DNA of 64,000 nt from Ruminococcus sp. CAG:563 (lineage in GTDB: Bacteria; Bacillota; Clostridia; Oscillospirales; Acutalibacteraceae). The position numbers were made by a program, and so were the translations under genes. Location of the stretch: contig FR882085.1 of NCBI GenBank assembly GCA_000434915.1, positions 20,451 through 84,450 of the forward strand, in the 5' to 3' direction. Below the pieces are notes generated by a model, which had not been told where the DNA came from, did no database searches, and saw only the letters and a list, made by a program, of their open reading frames with translations. Numbering within the stretch: the stretch's first letter is position 1; each line of letters opens with the position of its first letter. This document shows, one piece after another, positions 24,145 through 32,803 of the stretch.

Positions 24145-24771
24145 TTACAGTGCTTGTCCTGTTCTCTCAGATATCGTTTCCCTTATCTGCTCATAAATTT
24201 CAACAACCTTGAATCTCGGCTCATATTTCGGTTTGCTTTCAACAAGCTTTATTTCCTTATCCGTGAACACATTTTCAATTTCATCCTTTTTGTCGGCTGC
24301 CGGAACGCACATCGGCGGAAACATAACGCACCACCAGTTATGCCCCTCGCCGGAGCCGATAACAACTCTCAAAGCAAGATATTTCCCGGCCGGCAGAGTT
24401 ACGCTTTCGTATGTCCTTGTTGTGAAATATTCGTTTGAAAGAGTTATTTTAACGTCATAATCAAATCCGGCGTTTTTAACAAAAGTCTCAGCCGACTTTT
24501 CAAGCTCCGCCAGCTTCGGCTCAATTTTTTTAACCGCATTTTCGACATTCACGCTTCCGTCAAAGATATCCTCGCCCTCTTCGAGAATATAATCACGAAG
24601 TCTGAGCTTTAAATTCTGGTCAACGCTTGAATCTGAATTTGCAATAACATGAAGCCTGAGCACATCGGAACGGATTTCCTCCGAGGTTTTCGCAAAAGAA
24701 CAGATTGAAAAAATAACGGCCGTAACAATACCAATGGCAATAGAAATTCTTATTTTTCCCGAAAAAGACAT
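24145..24771 (-). CDS. spoIIR: Stage II sporulation protein R
   Basis: A 208-residue protein with an N-terminal membrane/signal segment (residues 9-27). SpoIIR is made in the forespore under sigma-F, exported, and triggers SpoIIGA to process pro-sigma-E in the mother cell. Family hallmarks are present: VLRLHVIANSDSSVDQNLKL near residue 38, LPAGKYLALRVVIGSGEGHNWWCVMFPP near 125-150. It is the last gene of a string of envelope and sugar genes, which is not a usual location. A long inverted repeat sits between the upstream gene and its ATG and takes in the ribosome binding site. Confidence 0.95.
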   Translation of the reverse strand: MSFSGKIRISIAIGIVTAVIFSICSFAKTSEEIRSDVLRLHVIANSDSSVDQNLKLRLRDYILEEGEDIFDGSVNVENAVKKIEPKLAELEKSAETFVKNAGFDYDVKITLSNEYFTTRTYESVTLPAGKYLALRVVIGSGEGHNWWCVMFPPMCVPAADKKDEIENVFTDKEIKLVESKPKYEPRFKVVEIYEQIRETISERTGQAL

Positions 24772-24814
24772 ACAGTCAACTCCTTACTTGTTTTGCAAGT
24801 AAATTGTTGACTGT
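24772..24814 (-). promoter_or_regulatory. 43-base inverted repeat over the spoIIR ribosome binding site
   Basis: ACAGTCAAC (24772-24780) pairs perfectly with GTTGACTGT (24806-24814) and TTACTTG (24784-24790) with CAAGTAA (24796-24802); the two stems are separated by a 3x3 internal loop, and the apical loop is 5 bases. On the spoIIR transcript the hairpin ends directly at the ATG and the GGAG ribosome binding site lies in the internal loop and lower stem. It could block translation from long transcripts. No T-run follows, so it is not an ordinary terminator. Confidence 0.75.
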
Positions 24815-24825
24815 ACTTTTCTTAT

Positions 24826-25821
24826 TTATTCATACATTTCCAAAATTTGGCTCGCTTTTTCCTTAACGGCTTTCATGAGTGCTTTCGGCTGAATAACCTT
24901 GATGTCCGTTCCGTATTGCAGAATCCAGCTTACAAGGCCCTCGCTCATCTCAACCTCGGCCTTGATGCGGAAACGGCCGTTTTCGTCAATTTTAATCGGA
25001 ACGTCGTCACCGAACTTTTCGATTATTTCATCAAGGATCGAATTTGAGCAGGAAAGAGTTACGTTTGCCTCCTCGCCGGAGAACATATTGAAAAGCTTGT
25101 TTGAATAGTCGGCGATATCGAACTTATCCGTATATTGAGATACCTTTGAAAAATGCTTGGCCGGAGTGTCCAGCAGCTCGATATCAAAAATTCTGTCAAG
25201 ACGCAGATGCATAAGGTTTGAATACTTATTGTTATTGCAAATGAGGTAATAATGGTCATTTGACCAAAGCATCGCATAAGGGTTGACAAGAAAGGTTTTG
25301 CCCTCGTTGCGAACAAGGTATTTGTTTTCTATTGAACGTCTTGCATATCTGAGCATGACCTGCTTTTTACCCTTGATAGCTTTGTCAAGAATGCGTATCG
25401 TCTCGTAAAGGTCTTCCTTGTCGGTTTTGAAGCTGCCGTCAACATAAATCTGCTCCCTCAGCTCCTCCTCCTGATACTCACTGACAAGGCCGCCTATTTT
25501 ATAAATCAAGCTCTTGGTATTCTTCTCGGAAATGAACTTTGCGGCCTGAACGGCGTCAATCAGCAGTCTTGCTTCCGGCGGAGAGAATTTTCTTGACCTG
25601 AGATAATAACCTCTGAGAGGTGTTCTGATATTAACGATGTCCATTCCGTACTCTTTAAGATCATCAATGTCACGGTAGATGGACTTTCTTTCACATGTTA
25701 TGCCGTATTCGCCGAGCATTGAAATGAGCTGAATTGCGGAATAGACATGATTCTCATCAGTCTGCCTGTTAAAAATATCGGCCAGAAAAAGAAGCCGCAG
25801 ATTATGATCACCCGTGTTCAT
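24826..25821 (-). CDS. HTH-WYL domain transcriptional regulator
   Basis: A 331-residue regulator with an N-terminal winged helix (residues about 10-65; SMLGEYGITCERKSIYRDIDDL) and a WYL domain (about 135-330; LVNPYAMLWSNDHYYLICN is the ligand-binding core). WYL proteins sense ligands, often nucleic acids or nucleotides, and act as repressors or activators. ATG 25821 chosen, with TGAGG 8-9 bases upstream. It lies between the GH2 gene (10 bases away) and spoIIR in the same operon and may control this operon. Confidence 0.85.
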   Translation of the reverse strand: MNTGDHNLRLLFLADIFNRQTDENHVYSAIQLISMLGEYGITCERKSIYRDIDDLKEYGMDIVNIRTPLRGYYLRSRKFSPPEARLLIDAVQAAKFISEKNTKSLIYKIGGLVSEYQEEELREQIYVDGSFKTDKEDLYETIRILDKAIKGKKQVMLRYARRSIENKYLVRNEGKTFLVNPYAMLWSNDHYYLICNNNKYSNLMHLRLDRIFDIELLDTPAKHFSKVSQYTDKFDIADYSNKLFNMFSGEEANVTLSCSNSILDEIIEKFGDDVPIKIDENGRFRIKAEVEMSEGLVSWILQYGTDIKVIQPKALMKAVKEKASQILEMYE

Positions 25822-25831
25822 TAGTTTCACC

Positions 25832-27589
25832 TCAGTATTTTAATTTTGAATTGAGCTCTCTTATTGTATCTGCATCAATTTTAAGAAGCTCACGGTCATA
25901 TGTATAGATTCCGTTGACCTCGAACTCAACATCGCTTACCTGAGTATATACCGTTGCGCTCAAGCCTTTTTTGATGTTAGGAATAATCTGCTTTTCAAAG
26001 AGTTTTTTATATGCGTCGGTGAGTGTTTCTTTGGTCTTGTACATAATATAGCCGAAGCTCTTTTCCATGTTCCAAACATGGTTTTCGATTATACGGCTGT
26101 AACCGCCGAATTCGCTGAGGACAAGCGGTCTGCCGTCACCCTTCGGGGGGATAAACGGAAGAATATACTGGTGTACGCTCTTGAGCTCCGGACCTTTCTG
26201 ATCATGCCAACCGCTTGCGTGATCAACGATTCTCGTCGGGTCATATTCCTTGACAGCCTCGCCGATTCTCTTTGCGTCAAACTGTCCCCACGACTCGTTA
26301 AACGGAACCCAACAGCCGATCGAAGTGCAGTTATAAAGATGGTCTATCGTCTCAAACGTTGCCTTTTCGTGCTCTCTGCGGCATTCCTCATTGTCAACGC
26401 CGAACCATTTGTAATGGCTGTCCGGAATGCTTCTGATAAACATATTCGGCAGCACGCCGACGAAGAACATATCGATCTTCTTTGCGCCGCATACCATGTC
26501 CTGCCAAACGATCATGCCCAGCTTATCGCAATGGTAATACCAGCGTCTCGGTTCGATTTTTATATGCTTCCTGAGCATGTTGAAGCCGAGATTCTTCATC
26601 TCTTTGATATCAAAAATCATCGCTTCATCGCAGGACGGAGTCATTCCGCCGTCCGGCCAATAGCCTTGGTCGAGAAGTCCTGTCTGGAAATACGGTTTGT
26701 TATTTAGATACAGTCTCGGTATAGCTTTATCGTCATATCCGATGCTGAATTTTCTCATGCCGAAATAGCTTGAAACAACATCAAGAATTTCTTCATTCTC
26801 ATCACAAAGAGCAATTACGATGTCATAGAGGAACGGATCCTCGGGGCTCCATAGTCTGATGTCCTTAAGCTTAACGGTTTCGTCGGGTGATATTTTTCCG
26901 GCAAAAACAATCGAATCGTCCTTTTTGATTATGGCTCTGAGTTGAGTATCCTCGGCGTATTTCAATTCGGTCTCGATTCGGATTGAAGATGAATCAACAT
27001 CGGGAGTAAGACGGACGTTTTCAATATGCTTCTCGTTAATAGGTTCAAGCCAAACGCTCTGCCAAATTCCGCTCGTTGCCGTGTACCAAAATCCAGTGCT
27101 TTTTCTGACCTGCTTGCCTCTGTCCTGCCAGTTTGTCTCCGTCGGGTCATTAACACGAACTACAAGCTCATTATATCCCTCTCTGAGATATTCGGTCACG
27201 TCAAAGCTGAAGGGAATATATCCGCCCTGATGCGTTCCGACAGGCTTGCCGTTGAAATAAACAATACAACGCCAGTCAACGGCCTCAAAATGAAGAATAC
27301 AGCGTTTGCCCTCAAAGCAGTCGTCGAGTATAAACTTTTTACGATACCAAAGATAATCCTCAGGTTCAATCGTTCTCTCTATGCCCGAAAGATAGCATTC
27401 CGGTGCAAAAGGAACAATTATTTCTTCGTCAAAATTCTGCGGAATATCATCCGTCATACCCGTTATCGTGAATTCATATTTACCGTTCAGGCATTGCCAG
27501 TCGTTTCTGACAAGCTGAGGTCTCGGGTATTCACTGAGCGGACAATCGTAATTAACCTTATCTGTCCAGCGTGTTTTCAAATTGCTCAT
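25832..27589 (-). CDS. Glycoside hydrolase family 2 enzyme
   Basis: A 585-residue cytoplasmic glycosidase. Order: sugar-binding jelly-roll (about 10-180; LNGKYEFTI, GGYIPFSFDVT), Ig-like domain, then TIM barrel (about 275-585). The acid/base is the glutamate in PFNESWGQFD (near 435), the nucleophile probably the glutamate in LSEFGGYS (near 505). KHIKIEPRRWYYHCDKLG and IVWQDM are typical GH2 barrel strands. Activity could be beta-galactosidase, beta-glucuronidase or beta-mannosidase; the exact specificity cannot be read from sequence. It overlaps the preceding small gene by ATGA. Confidence 0.9.
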   Translation of the reverse strand: MSNLKTRWTDKVNYDCPLSEYPRPQLVRNDWQCLNGKYEFTITGMTDDIPQNFDEEIIVPFAPECYLSGIERTIEPEDYLWYRKKFILDDCFEGKRCILHFEAVDWRCIVYFNGKPVGTHQGGYIPFSFDVTEYLREGYNELVVRVNDPTETNWQDRGKQVRKSTGFWYTATSGIWQSVWLEPINEKHIENVRLTPDVDSSSIRIETELKYAEDTQLRAIIKKDDSIVFAGKISPDETVKLKDIRLWSPEDPFLYDIVIALCDENEEILDVVSSYFGMRKFSIGYDDKAIPRLYLNNKPYFQTGLLDQGYWPDGGMTPSCDEAMIFDIKEMKNLGFNMLRKHIKIEPRRWYYHCDKLGMIVWQDMVCGAKKIDMFFVGVLPNMFIRSIPDSHYKWFGVDNEECRREHEKATFETIDHLYNCTSIGCWVPFNESWGQFDAKRIGEAVKEYDPTRIVDHASGWHDQKGPELKSVHQYILPFIPPKGDGRPLVLSEFGGYSRIIENHVWNMEKSFGYIMYKTKETLTDAYKKLFEKQIIPNIKKGLSATVYTQVSDVEFEVNGIYTYDRELLKIDADTIRELNSKLKY

Positions 27590-27930
27590 CGCTGCACCTC
27601 CCTGTTTGATGCCATGAATTGCTCCAGCTCACTGAGCAGCCATTCCTGTGCCTCAAGAATTCCCGCTGCCGAAGCTTCAAAAATTTTTTCTGTCACTTTT
27701 TCCTTATCGGTTTCATCGTAGCAGTCATTGCCGGTATAATGCACGGCCTTGAATTGTTTTTCGTCGTTCTCGTCCTTTTCAATCCATGCCCTATATCTGA
27801 ACGACGGCCTGCCAAGACAGCCGAGATACGGGTCTGTACCGTATGAACCGGCATAGGTATTTCCCTTTCCGCCGAAGCCCATAAGTCCGAGAAACCATTC
27901 GAATGAGGGTAGTTTTATCAAATCAGTCAT
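27586..27930 (-). CDS. Hypothetical protein (114 aa)
   Basis: A small soluble protein, glycine- and aromatic-rich in the first half (GFGGKGNTYAGSYGTDPYLG) and helical, acidic in the second half (residues about 75-114). No known domain. It overlaps both neighbours: 8 bases with the glycosyltransferase and 4 bases with the GH2 gene, so it is a real, translationally coupled gene. A role together with the GH2 enzyme or glycosyltransferase is likely but not defined. Confidence 0.7.
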   Translation of the reverse strand: MTDLIKLPSFEWFLGLMGFGGKGNTYAGSYGTDPYLGCLGRPSFRYRAWIEKDENDEKQFKAVHYTGNDCYDETDKEKVTEKIFEASAAGILEAQEWLLSELEQFMASNREVQR

Positions 27931-28924
27931 GTAAAAGCCTGCTCCTTAAATCAAAAAGTTTTCTCCAAATCACAACTCCGAGAGCCATGCGCTTTTTCAG
28001 AAGTGTAAAAAAAACTCTGTCATAAAAGCACTTAAATTCGGAATAATTCGCTTTCAAATACAATTCGTAAAAATCACTTGCGAGAACCCTTTTAACGTAT
28101 TTGTATGAGCCGAAAAATGTTCCGTAAGTGATTTCCGAATTAACAGTACAAGTTGTATTAAAAATATATTTATCCAGCACTACCGCAGATATTTCATCTT
28201 TAAATTTTGCAGATGAAAAATATTCATTTTGAAAAACATAAATCGAATGCTGAACGTCAAATCCGTTTTTTACGACGGAGGTAGTGTTATAAGGGTTAAT
28301 ATTGTAATGATAAAGCGGTCTGTCGATAAATCTAAAAGAATCACAATGCCTTAAATATTCAAAAACAAATTCCATATCCTCGCCGTATTTCACACCGTGA
28401 GCAAATCTGATATTGTTTTGATTAATTATCTCTTTTTTGTAAAGCTTGTTCCAGCAGGAATAGAACTCCTCACGAATAATTTTTTTGCAAAAATCCAAAT
28501 CAAAATTCTTCCTGAAATAAGCTTTGTCTTCAAAGATTGTTCCGAGATGTTTTTCGTCTTTGCTCTTTTTGAAATAATCGCAGCAAACAAGGTCGTATTC
28601 GGATTCAGCCAGCATTTCATGAATAAAACCCGAAGAATATTCGTCATCACTGTCAAGAAAAGCAATATACTCCCCTTTTGCCCTTTTGATTCCGTTATTT
28701 CTTGCAACAGATACGCCGGAATTTTTTTGATGTAAAACCGAGATATTGGCATTTTGTTTTGAAAAATCATCGCAAAGCTCGGCTGAACCGTCGGAAGAAC
28801 CGTCATCAACGAGAATCAATTCAAGAAGTTCAAAATCAGTCTGTGCAATAACAGACTTAACAGCCTTATCAAGAAATTTTATACAGTTGTAAACAGGTAT
28901 GATGACAGAAACCTTACAGCTCAT
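27923..28924 (-). CDS. Family 2 glycosyltransferase
   Basis: A 333-residue GT-A fold transferase. SVIIPVYNCIKFLDKAV opens the protein, DDGSSDGSAEL near residue 38 and the metal-binding FLDSDDEY near 90 are the signature motifs. No membrane segments, so it acts on a cytoplasmic or membrane-interface acceptor. It adds a sugar to a glycan, teichoic acid, lipid or protein; acceptor unknown. Sits between the MMPL/lipoprotein pair and the GH2 gene. Confidence 0.9.
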   Translation of the reverse strand: MSCKVSVIIPVYNCIKFLDKAVKSVIAQTDFELLELILVDDGSSDGSAELCDDFSKQNANISVLHQKNSGVSVARNNGIKRAKGEYIAFLDSDDEYSSGFIHEMLAESEYDLVCCDYFKKSKDEKHLGTIFEDKAYFRKNFDLDFCKKIIREEFYSCWNKLYKKEIINQNNIRFAHGVKYGEDMEFVFEYLRHCDSFRFIDRPLYHYNINPYNTTSVVKNGFDVQHSIYVFQNEYFSSAKFKDEISAVVLDKYIFNTTCTVNSEITYGTFFGSYKYVKRVLASDFYELYLKANYSEFKCFYDRVFFTLLKKRMALGVVIWRKLFDLRSRLLHD

Positions 28925-28926
28925 TA

Positions 28927-30576
28927 TCAGCCCTCATTCTTTTTGAATATCTTGTTAAAAAATCCTTTTATTCCGCCCTCGGAAGCATTTTCCGGAACAT
29001 CTTCAGTGTTTGAAGCCGTCTCTTCGTTGCCGTTCGATGAATTAACTCTGACACTGTCGGTTTTAAAAACAAACATAACGCTCGACGAAGCATTCTGAGC
29101 CTTTTTTGTGAAGATTGTATAGGTCTTGCCAAGCTCAAGCCAAGCCGTCATCTTTGCCGAAAGTGTGTTTGCGTCAACACCCGATATCGAGGAAAGGCTG
29201 TCCGTTGCGATAGATCCCTTAAGGTTCGAAAGAGTGGAATCTATCGAAGAAAGTGCATTTGATTCCGAAAGTGCCTGAAGCGCATTAATTAAATCCTTGT
29301 TTTCTTCAACAGCTTTTTGAAGTTCCGAAAGAGTATTTACGGTCTTCGGTAGGTTATCAATAGCCTTCTGAACCTGCGGATCATTGAGGTCGGAGGACAT
29401 TTCCTTAAGAAGCTGCAAGCCTTGATTAATCGTCTCCTGGCTTGCATCGTCCCCGAAGATGCTGTTTATAACCTTTAGCGCATCCTCAAGGCCGTTGAAA
29501 TCGGCCGTTCTGATGTACTCAACAAGAACCTGAATTGTCGCAAGATTCTGCGGCGTGGTATATTTATTGAGAACGTTTATCAAAGCTGCATTTTCGCTGT
29601 AAAGGCTTGATGCCTGCTTAACGAGCGAGCTTAAATTATTGAGCTTGTCCGGATTAGAGGACAATGTGTTCAAAAGCTTTGAAGCGTCAATCTGCTGAAG
29701 ACTTTTCTGTACATTCTGAAGTTTCTGAAGATTACTTCTAAGGCTGTCAACGGAATCGGAAATATTATCAAGACCGATATCAAGTGAAGCTATCGGAATG
29801 GCCGAGAACATAAAGTTTCCGATTTCAAAATTATTTACATCGGCTGAAATAACAAACGTATCGTTAAATTTATACGTTGAATCCGCATCGGAGGAAAGAG
29901 AAGAAAGTCCGAGACTTTCATTAATTCCCGGGAAGCCCGCCAAAACAGCGTACTGAGTATTACCACTGCCGACAACCCTGCCGTTATCAACCGCAATATT
30001 CTGGAACTTCATCTCGCTGAGTGAAATTCCGCCGACAACGAGCATCGGATTATACATTGTCATGTTAACGCCGTTTACCTTAACGGAGTAAGCGTCAACA
30101 TTGTTCATTTTTATCGTGATTTTAACCTTTCCGCTTTTACCGGCTATATCCTTGGCGGAAATCGGCTGACCGTCAAGAGTATAGCTTATCTTAAACTCAA
30201 GGGGAAGCTTTCCGCTGTAATCCCCCTGATAATAGAGGTCGGTCATACTCATGTGCCAGCGAAGGGTCGAACCGTTAACCTGCGGCTTTGAATCATCCTT
30301 AACGTTTACAACCGATGTAAGATTCGTTACATCGTCAACATACACTCCGCCCTGCGGAACATGAAGCCAGTCGCTGACCTTTATGCTTTTCTGCGTTCCG
30401 GTGTTATCAAGATTAACGTAAACCGTTTCCGTCTTTTTTACCGAAGCGGCCGGAACATTATATCTAACCGAATTTACATCTTCTTCGCTGTCGTCCTGAG
30501 AATTATCTCCGCAGGCGCAAAGGAAAATCATTGCAAAAGCAAGAAGAATACAAAATATACTTTTAAATTTTCTCAT
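28927..30576 (-). CDS. Coiled-coil lipoprotein partner of MMPL transporter
   Basis: A 549-residue exported protein. I start it at ATG 30576 (MRKFKSIFC), with GAGAGG 9 bases upstream; this gives a clean lipoprotein signal with lipobox LCAC (cysteine about residue 22). Residues about 250-480 are alpha-helical with heptad-like repeats of leucine (for example LRSNLQKLQNVQKSLQQ), consistent with a long coiled coil. The N-terminal half is beta-rich. The C-terminal end is basic. It begins 1 base after the MMPL gene stop, so the two are coupled. Probably an extracytoplasmic adaptor for the transporter. Confidence 0.7.
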   Translation of the reverse strand: MRKFKSIFCILLAFAMIFLCACGDNSQDDSEEDVNSVRYNVPAASVKKTETVYVNLDNTGTQKSIKVSDWLHVPQGGVYVDDVTNLTSVVNVKDDSKPQVNGSTLRWHMSMTDLYYQGDYSGKLPLEFKISYTLDGQPISAKDIAGKSGKVKITIKMNNVDAYSVKVNGVNMTMYNPMLVVGGISLSEMKFQNIAVDNGRVVGSGNTQYAVLAGFPGINESLGLSSLSSDADSTYKFNDTFVISADVNNFEIGNFMFSAIPIASLDIGLDNISDSVDSLRSNLQKLQNVQKSLQQIDASKLLNTLSSNPDKLNNLSSLVKQASSLYSENAALINVLNKYTTPQNLATIQVLVEYIRTADFNGLEDALKVINSIFGDDASQETINQGLQLLKEMSSDLNDPQVQKAIDNLPKTVNTLSELQKAVEENKDLINALQALSESNALSSIDSTLSNLKGSIATDSLSSISGVDANTLSAKMTAWLELGKTYTIFTKKAQNASSSVMFVFKTDSVRVNSSNGNEETASNTEDVPENASEGGIKGFFNKIFKKNEG

Positions 30577-30577
30577 A

Positions 30578-32788
30578 TCACTCATCCTCTCCGTCATCGG
30601 TAAATGTGAAGCTTGTTTCTTCTTCAAATTCATATTCGTCAATATTCTTCTTTACCGCAGCCGGGGCAACCGGCTCGGGTTCAGGCTTGTCATCATGAGT
30701 GCCCCAGCCCTTTGTAGTTTTTGAAATCAACTTTTCGCAAAGAAGAAGAATAGGTGTAACAAAGAGCACAATCACAAGTGCACTGATAAGAGAGCCTCTC
30801 GCAAGCATTGCGCAAAGCGACTTGACTATTGAAATGCTGCATACAAGATAAACTCCGAATGTTGCAAAGAAGAAAAGCATTGCACTCTGGAATACAGAGC
30901 GGATAGCTTCATTAGCCGCCTTTCTCATTGCAGCGGTTCTTCCCGCCCCCCTTGCAAGCTCCTCTTTAAACCGTGAGGTAAGAAGAATTGCATAGTCAAC
31001 CGTTGCACCGAGCTGAATACACGAAATAACGGTCGGAGCAATAAACGGAATCGCCGTTCCGAACAGTGTCGAGATGCCCTGGTTTATCCATATCGCAACC
31101 TCTATTGCAATAATCAGGATAAACGGAATCGAAATCGATTTGAAAACTATTGCAATAACTATAAAGACGGCAATAATTGAAATCAAACTTGTAACGGCGA
31201 AGTCAACCTTTGTCGTTTCTATAAGGTCCTTATAAAGTGCTCCCTCGCCGGTTACATATCCGTAATGCTCGGAGCCTGTATATTTCTGAACAATATTTTC
31301 AATCTTTTCGACCTGTTCGTTACATTTATCCGTTGAGGATTCATAGATAGAATTGACGAGCATAACCTGCCGTCCGTTTTGCTTGACAATATCAATCACA
31401 TCATCCGGAACAATGGAATCGGGAATCGAAGTTCCGACGAACATATCATATGCCAGCATACTGCTGACTCCCTCAACATTGCTTATCTCATTTTCCATTC
31501 TCACAAGTTTACTTGCCGGGATCGAATCGTCAACAATGATGAAATGTGATGTCGTCATATTAAATTTTTCTTTAAGCAGAGCCGTTCCGACTGTCGTAGT
31601 CGCATCGTCGGGCAGCTCGGCATTAAGATTGTAATTTTTCTTTACATTGGCCGAAAGTAAAAGCGACGGAATTATAATTATGATAAACAAAGCGGCAAAA
31701 GCCTTTTTACGCTTTATAATATGATTCACAAATTTTCCGAAATCGGGTGTAAAGGGTTTATGCCTGTGACGATTGATTGCACTGTCAAACACAAGCATGA
31801 ATGCCGGGAGAATAATTACAACCGAAAGCACGCCGATTATAACGCCCTTTGCCATAACTATACCGATATTGAGTCCGAGCGTAAGCTGCATAAAACAAAG
31901 CGCAAGGAAGCCGAAAAGCGTTGTCAAGGAGCTGCCTGAAAGTGAAATAAACGAACCGTGAAGCGCTCTCGCCATTGCCTCCTCTTTCGTTCTTGAATAC
32001 TTACGTTCCTCGTTGTATCTGTTAACAAGGAAAATAGAATAGTCAATCGTAACGCCGAGCTGAAGAATCGCCGCGATGGATTGCGTGATATACGAAACAC
32101 CCATGAAGAAGTTCGTTCCCATGTTGTACATAACAGCAATGCCGATAACGCCGACAAGAATAAACGGCATTACATACGACTCCATTGTAATCATCATTGT
32201 GATAATCGCAAGGGCAACCGCAATGAGAATATAGATAGGCGTTTCTCTGTCGGTCATTTCCTTTGTGTCTGAATTCATAGCGGAAATACCGCTGAGATAG
32301 CAGTTTTCGGGAAGATTTTTTTTAATTTCTTTGACCGATTTAATAATGTCTTTTGATGAAGCGTCCTCCGAGTAGCTGACGAACATCATTGTATATTCGC
32401 CATCGCTGCTGTAAAAAACATTTTTTACGTCATCGGGTAAAATATCGCCGGGAACGCTCGTGTCCATGATGTTATCCGCCCAGAGAACATTGGAAACATT
32501 CTTGATTTCCGAAATGTTGTTTTTGAGCTTCATAACCGTATTCGGAGAGATTTTTCCGCCGTTATCGTCAACCGTTTTTACAAGCACAATAGTCATTGAA
32601 CCGCCGCCGAAATCCTCCTCAAGAATGTTCTCACCCTTTACGGAGTCGAGCTTCGACGGGAGATAGCTCAGAATATCGTAGTTAACATTCGTAAAAATAT
32701 AGCTGATTGTAGCCGGAATCAGCAGTAGCAGCGATATCAAAACAATCAATTTTGGTTTGTTAACAACCAAATCGGATATTTTTTTCAT
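30578..32788 (-). CDS. MMPL/RND-family transporter
   Basis: A 736-residue integral membrane protein with the duplicated RND layout: helix 1, an outside loop (about 35-170), five helices (about 175-350), then the same again. Both halves contain the family sequences QSIAAILQLGVTIDYSIFLV and SCIQLGATVDYAILLTSRF. MMPL proteins export lipids, glycolipids or drugs using the proton gradient. The C-terminal 50 residues are acidic and cytoplasmic. It precedes a coiled-coil lipoprotein and follows a metallophosphoesterase gene by 15 bases; export of a lipid-linked envelope component is a reasonable inference. Confidence 0.9.
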   Translation of the reverse strand: MKKISDLVVNKPKLIVLISLLLLIPATISYIFTNVNYDILSYLPSKLDSVKGENILEEDFGGGSMTIVLVKTVDDNGGKISPNTVMKLKNNISEIKNVSNVLWADNIMDTSVPGDILPDDVKNVFYSSDGEYTMMFVSYSEDASSKDIIKSVKEIKKNLPENCYLSGISAMNSDTKEMTDRETPIYILIAVALAIITMMITMESYVMPFILVGVIGIAVMYNMGTNFFMGVSYITQSIAAILQLGVTIDYSIFLVNRYNEERKYSRTKEEAMARALHGSFISLSGSSLTTLFGFLALCFMQLTLGLNIGIVMAKGVIIGVLSVVIILPAFMLVFDSAINRHRHKPFTPDFGKFVNHIIKRKKAFAALFIIIIIPSLLLSANVKKNYNLNAELPDDATTTVGTALLKEKFNMTTSHFIIVDDSIPASKLVRMENEISNVEGVSSMLAYDMFVGTSIPDSIVPDDVIDIVKQNGRQVMLVNSIYESSTDKCNEQVEKIENIVQKYTGSEHYGYVTGEGALYKDLIETTKVDFAVTSLISIIAVFIVIAIVFKSISIPFILIIAIEVAIWINQGISTLFGTAIPFIAPTVISCIQLGATVDYAILLTSRFKEELARGAGRTAAMRKAANEAIRSVFQSAMLFFFATFGVYLVCSISIVKSLCAMLARGSLISALVIVLFVTPILLLCEKLISKTTKGWGTHDDKPEPEPVAPAAVKKNIDEYEFEEETSFTFTDDGEDE

Positions 32789-32803
32789 TTTCAGTCTCCT
32801 TAT

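Noticed and set aside
24772..24814. spoIIR hairpin as a simple terminator of the WYL gene
   Set aside because: No T-run follows and it abuts the spoIIR start codon; a regulatory hairpin fits better, though partial attenuation is not excluded.
27026..27721. Plus-strand frame of 231 codons opposite GH2
   Set aside because: Antisense shadow of the sugar-binding domain of the GH2 gene; no start signals.
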